A DNA stretch of 6,653 nt from Bacteroidota bacterium (GTDB taxonomy: Bacteria; Bacteroidota; Kryptoniia; Kryptoniales; JAKASW01), in contig JAJYGB010000104.1 of NCBI GenBank assembly GCA_021785235.1, positions 1 to 6,653 on the forward strand, in the 5' to 3' direction. Positions 6,222 through 6,653 of this stretch are shown one piece after another; within the stretch, counting starts at the first letter, position 1, and the number at the start of each line of letters is the position of its first letter. Under the pieces are notes generated by a model. The model was not told the origin of the DNA. It saw only the letters and a program-made list of their open reading frames with translations, and did not search any database. A program made the position numbers and the translations under genes.

Positions 6222-6653
6222 CCTTCAAGTATTTCACCAACGGATCATTCGCATCTTTGTCGACAGGCTGTTCGCTGTCAACTATCGTAAAATCAATTGC
6301 AACGCGCGCCCCCAGGGTTCTCTGGATCGCTTCCTGTATATATGTCTTGTAGGGCCTTGTCATGCCTATAACAATCTCGTTCGGCGCGCCGAGCATTAGC
6401 CAGCCTCTCTGCACGCCGATCGGCTTCAGGTTTATGAGCTGCGACCAGACGCCGATCCTTTCTTTTCTGATCGCGAGGAGAAGTTCATCCCAGCGAACGT
6501 TGATTTCCTGGAACGAGGCTTCGCTGACGGCATTTACAGGTTTTTCTTCCTGAACTTTAGGAGTTGGCCTCTGGGCCGGCCTTGACAAGGGGGACGCTTT
6601 CCTTTCCGCATAGACGGGACGCGATTCTTTCAGGTAGGGATCCGGGGCAGGAT
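6193..6653 (-). CDS. dnaX: DNA polymerase III subunit gamma/tau, C-terminal part (5' end outside window)
   Basis: The frame is open from the right edge to the TAA at 6193, giving 152 visible residues; the N-terminus lies beyond the window. The first roughly 45 residues are a Pro-, Lys- and Arg-rich linker (from PAPDPYLKES to EEKPVNA). A compact domain follows, with INVRWDELLLAIRKER, then RGWLMLGAPNEIVIG, then YIQEAIQRTLGARVAIDFTIVD, and an acidic tail ending in VKYLKDEFGAEPLE. This layout matches the C-terminal region of gamma/tau proteins of the clamp loader, especially in Bacteroidota-like bacteria, where a short W-containing helical/beta domain follows a variable linker. The ATPase domain that would prove the call is not in the window. 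The TTG at 6588 is an internal Leu codon and not a real start. The overlap with the porV-like gene suggests co-transcription. Confidence 0.7.
   Translation of the reverse strand, partial: PAPDPYLKESRPVYAERKASPLSRPAQRPTPKVQEEKPVNAVSEASFQEINVRWDELLLAIRKERIGVWSQLINLKPIGVQRGWLMLGAPNEIVIGMTRPYKTYIQEAIQRTLGARVAIDFTIVDSEQPVDKDANDPLVKYLKDEFGAEPLE

Overview
All supported genes in this 6.65 kb window lie on the minus strand, so transcription runs from the right edge to the left. In that order they are: the 3' end of a dnaX-like gene (DNA polymerase III gamma/tau), a PorV/PorQ-family outer-membrane beta-barrel protein, a DUF1684 lipoprotein, a large polytopic membrane protein with a GAF domain and a C-terminal SpoIIE/RsbU-type PP2C phosphatase, a STAS anti-sigma-factor antagonist, an RsbW/SpoIIAB-type anti-sigma ATPase/kinase, and a GAF-GAF-PP2C phosphatase cut by the left edge. 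The plus-strand open frames are shadows of these genes.

The PorV/PorQ protein, the DUF1684 lipoprotein and a TAnnTTTG-like promoter element suggest a Gram-negative bacterium of the Bacteroidota/Chlorobiota (FCB) group, possibly near the Ignavibacteria. This is an inference from families; no rRNA or other phylogenetic marker is present. I see no mobile element, CRISPR array, tRNA or rRNA, and no compositional break suggesting recent transfer.

Right part (4541-6653): dnaX, the porV-like gene and the DUF1684 gene overlap by about 29 and 50 bases, so they are probably co-transcribed and translationally coupled. Middle (4336-4540): a 205-base gap is the only substantial intergenic space. It is bordered by two copies of a 34-base imperfect direct repeat that looks like a duplicated promoter, and it holds a short inverted repeat. 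Left part (1-4335): four tightly packed genes form a partner-switching regulatory cassette.

By analogy with RsbU/RsbV/RsbW and SpoIIE/SpoIIAA/SpoIIAB, the kinase would phosphorylate the STAS protein on a serine, and either phosphatase would remove the phosphate. The free STAS protein would then titrate the kinase away from its output target. The unusual points are that two architecturally different phosphatases, one membrane-bound and one soluble, flank a single antagonist/kinase pair, and that no sigma factor or other output is encoded in the window. I do not see a wholly new system here. The most original items are the uncharacterised multi-TM sensor on the membrane phosphatase, the two-input layout and the repeated promoter-like element.
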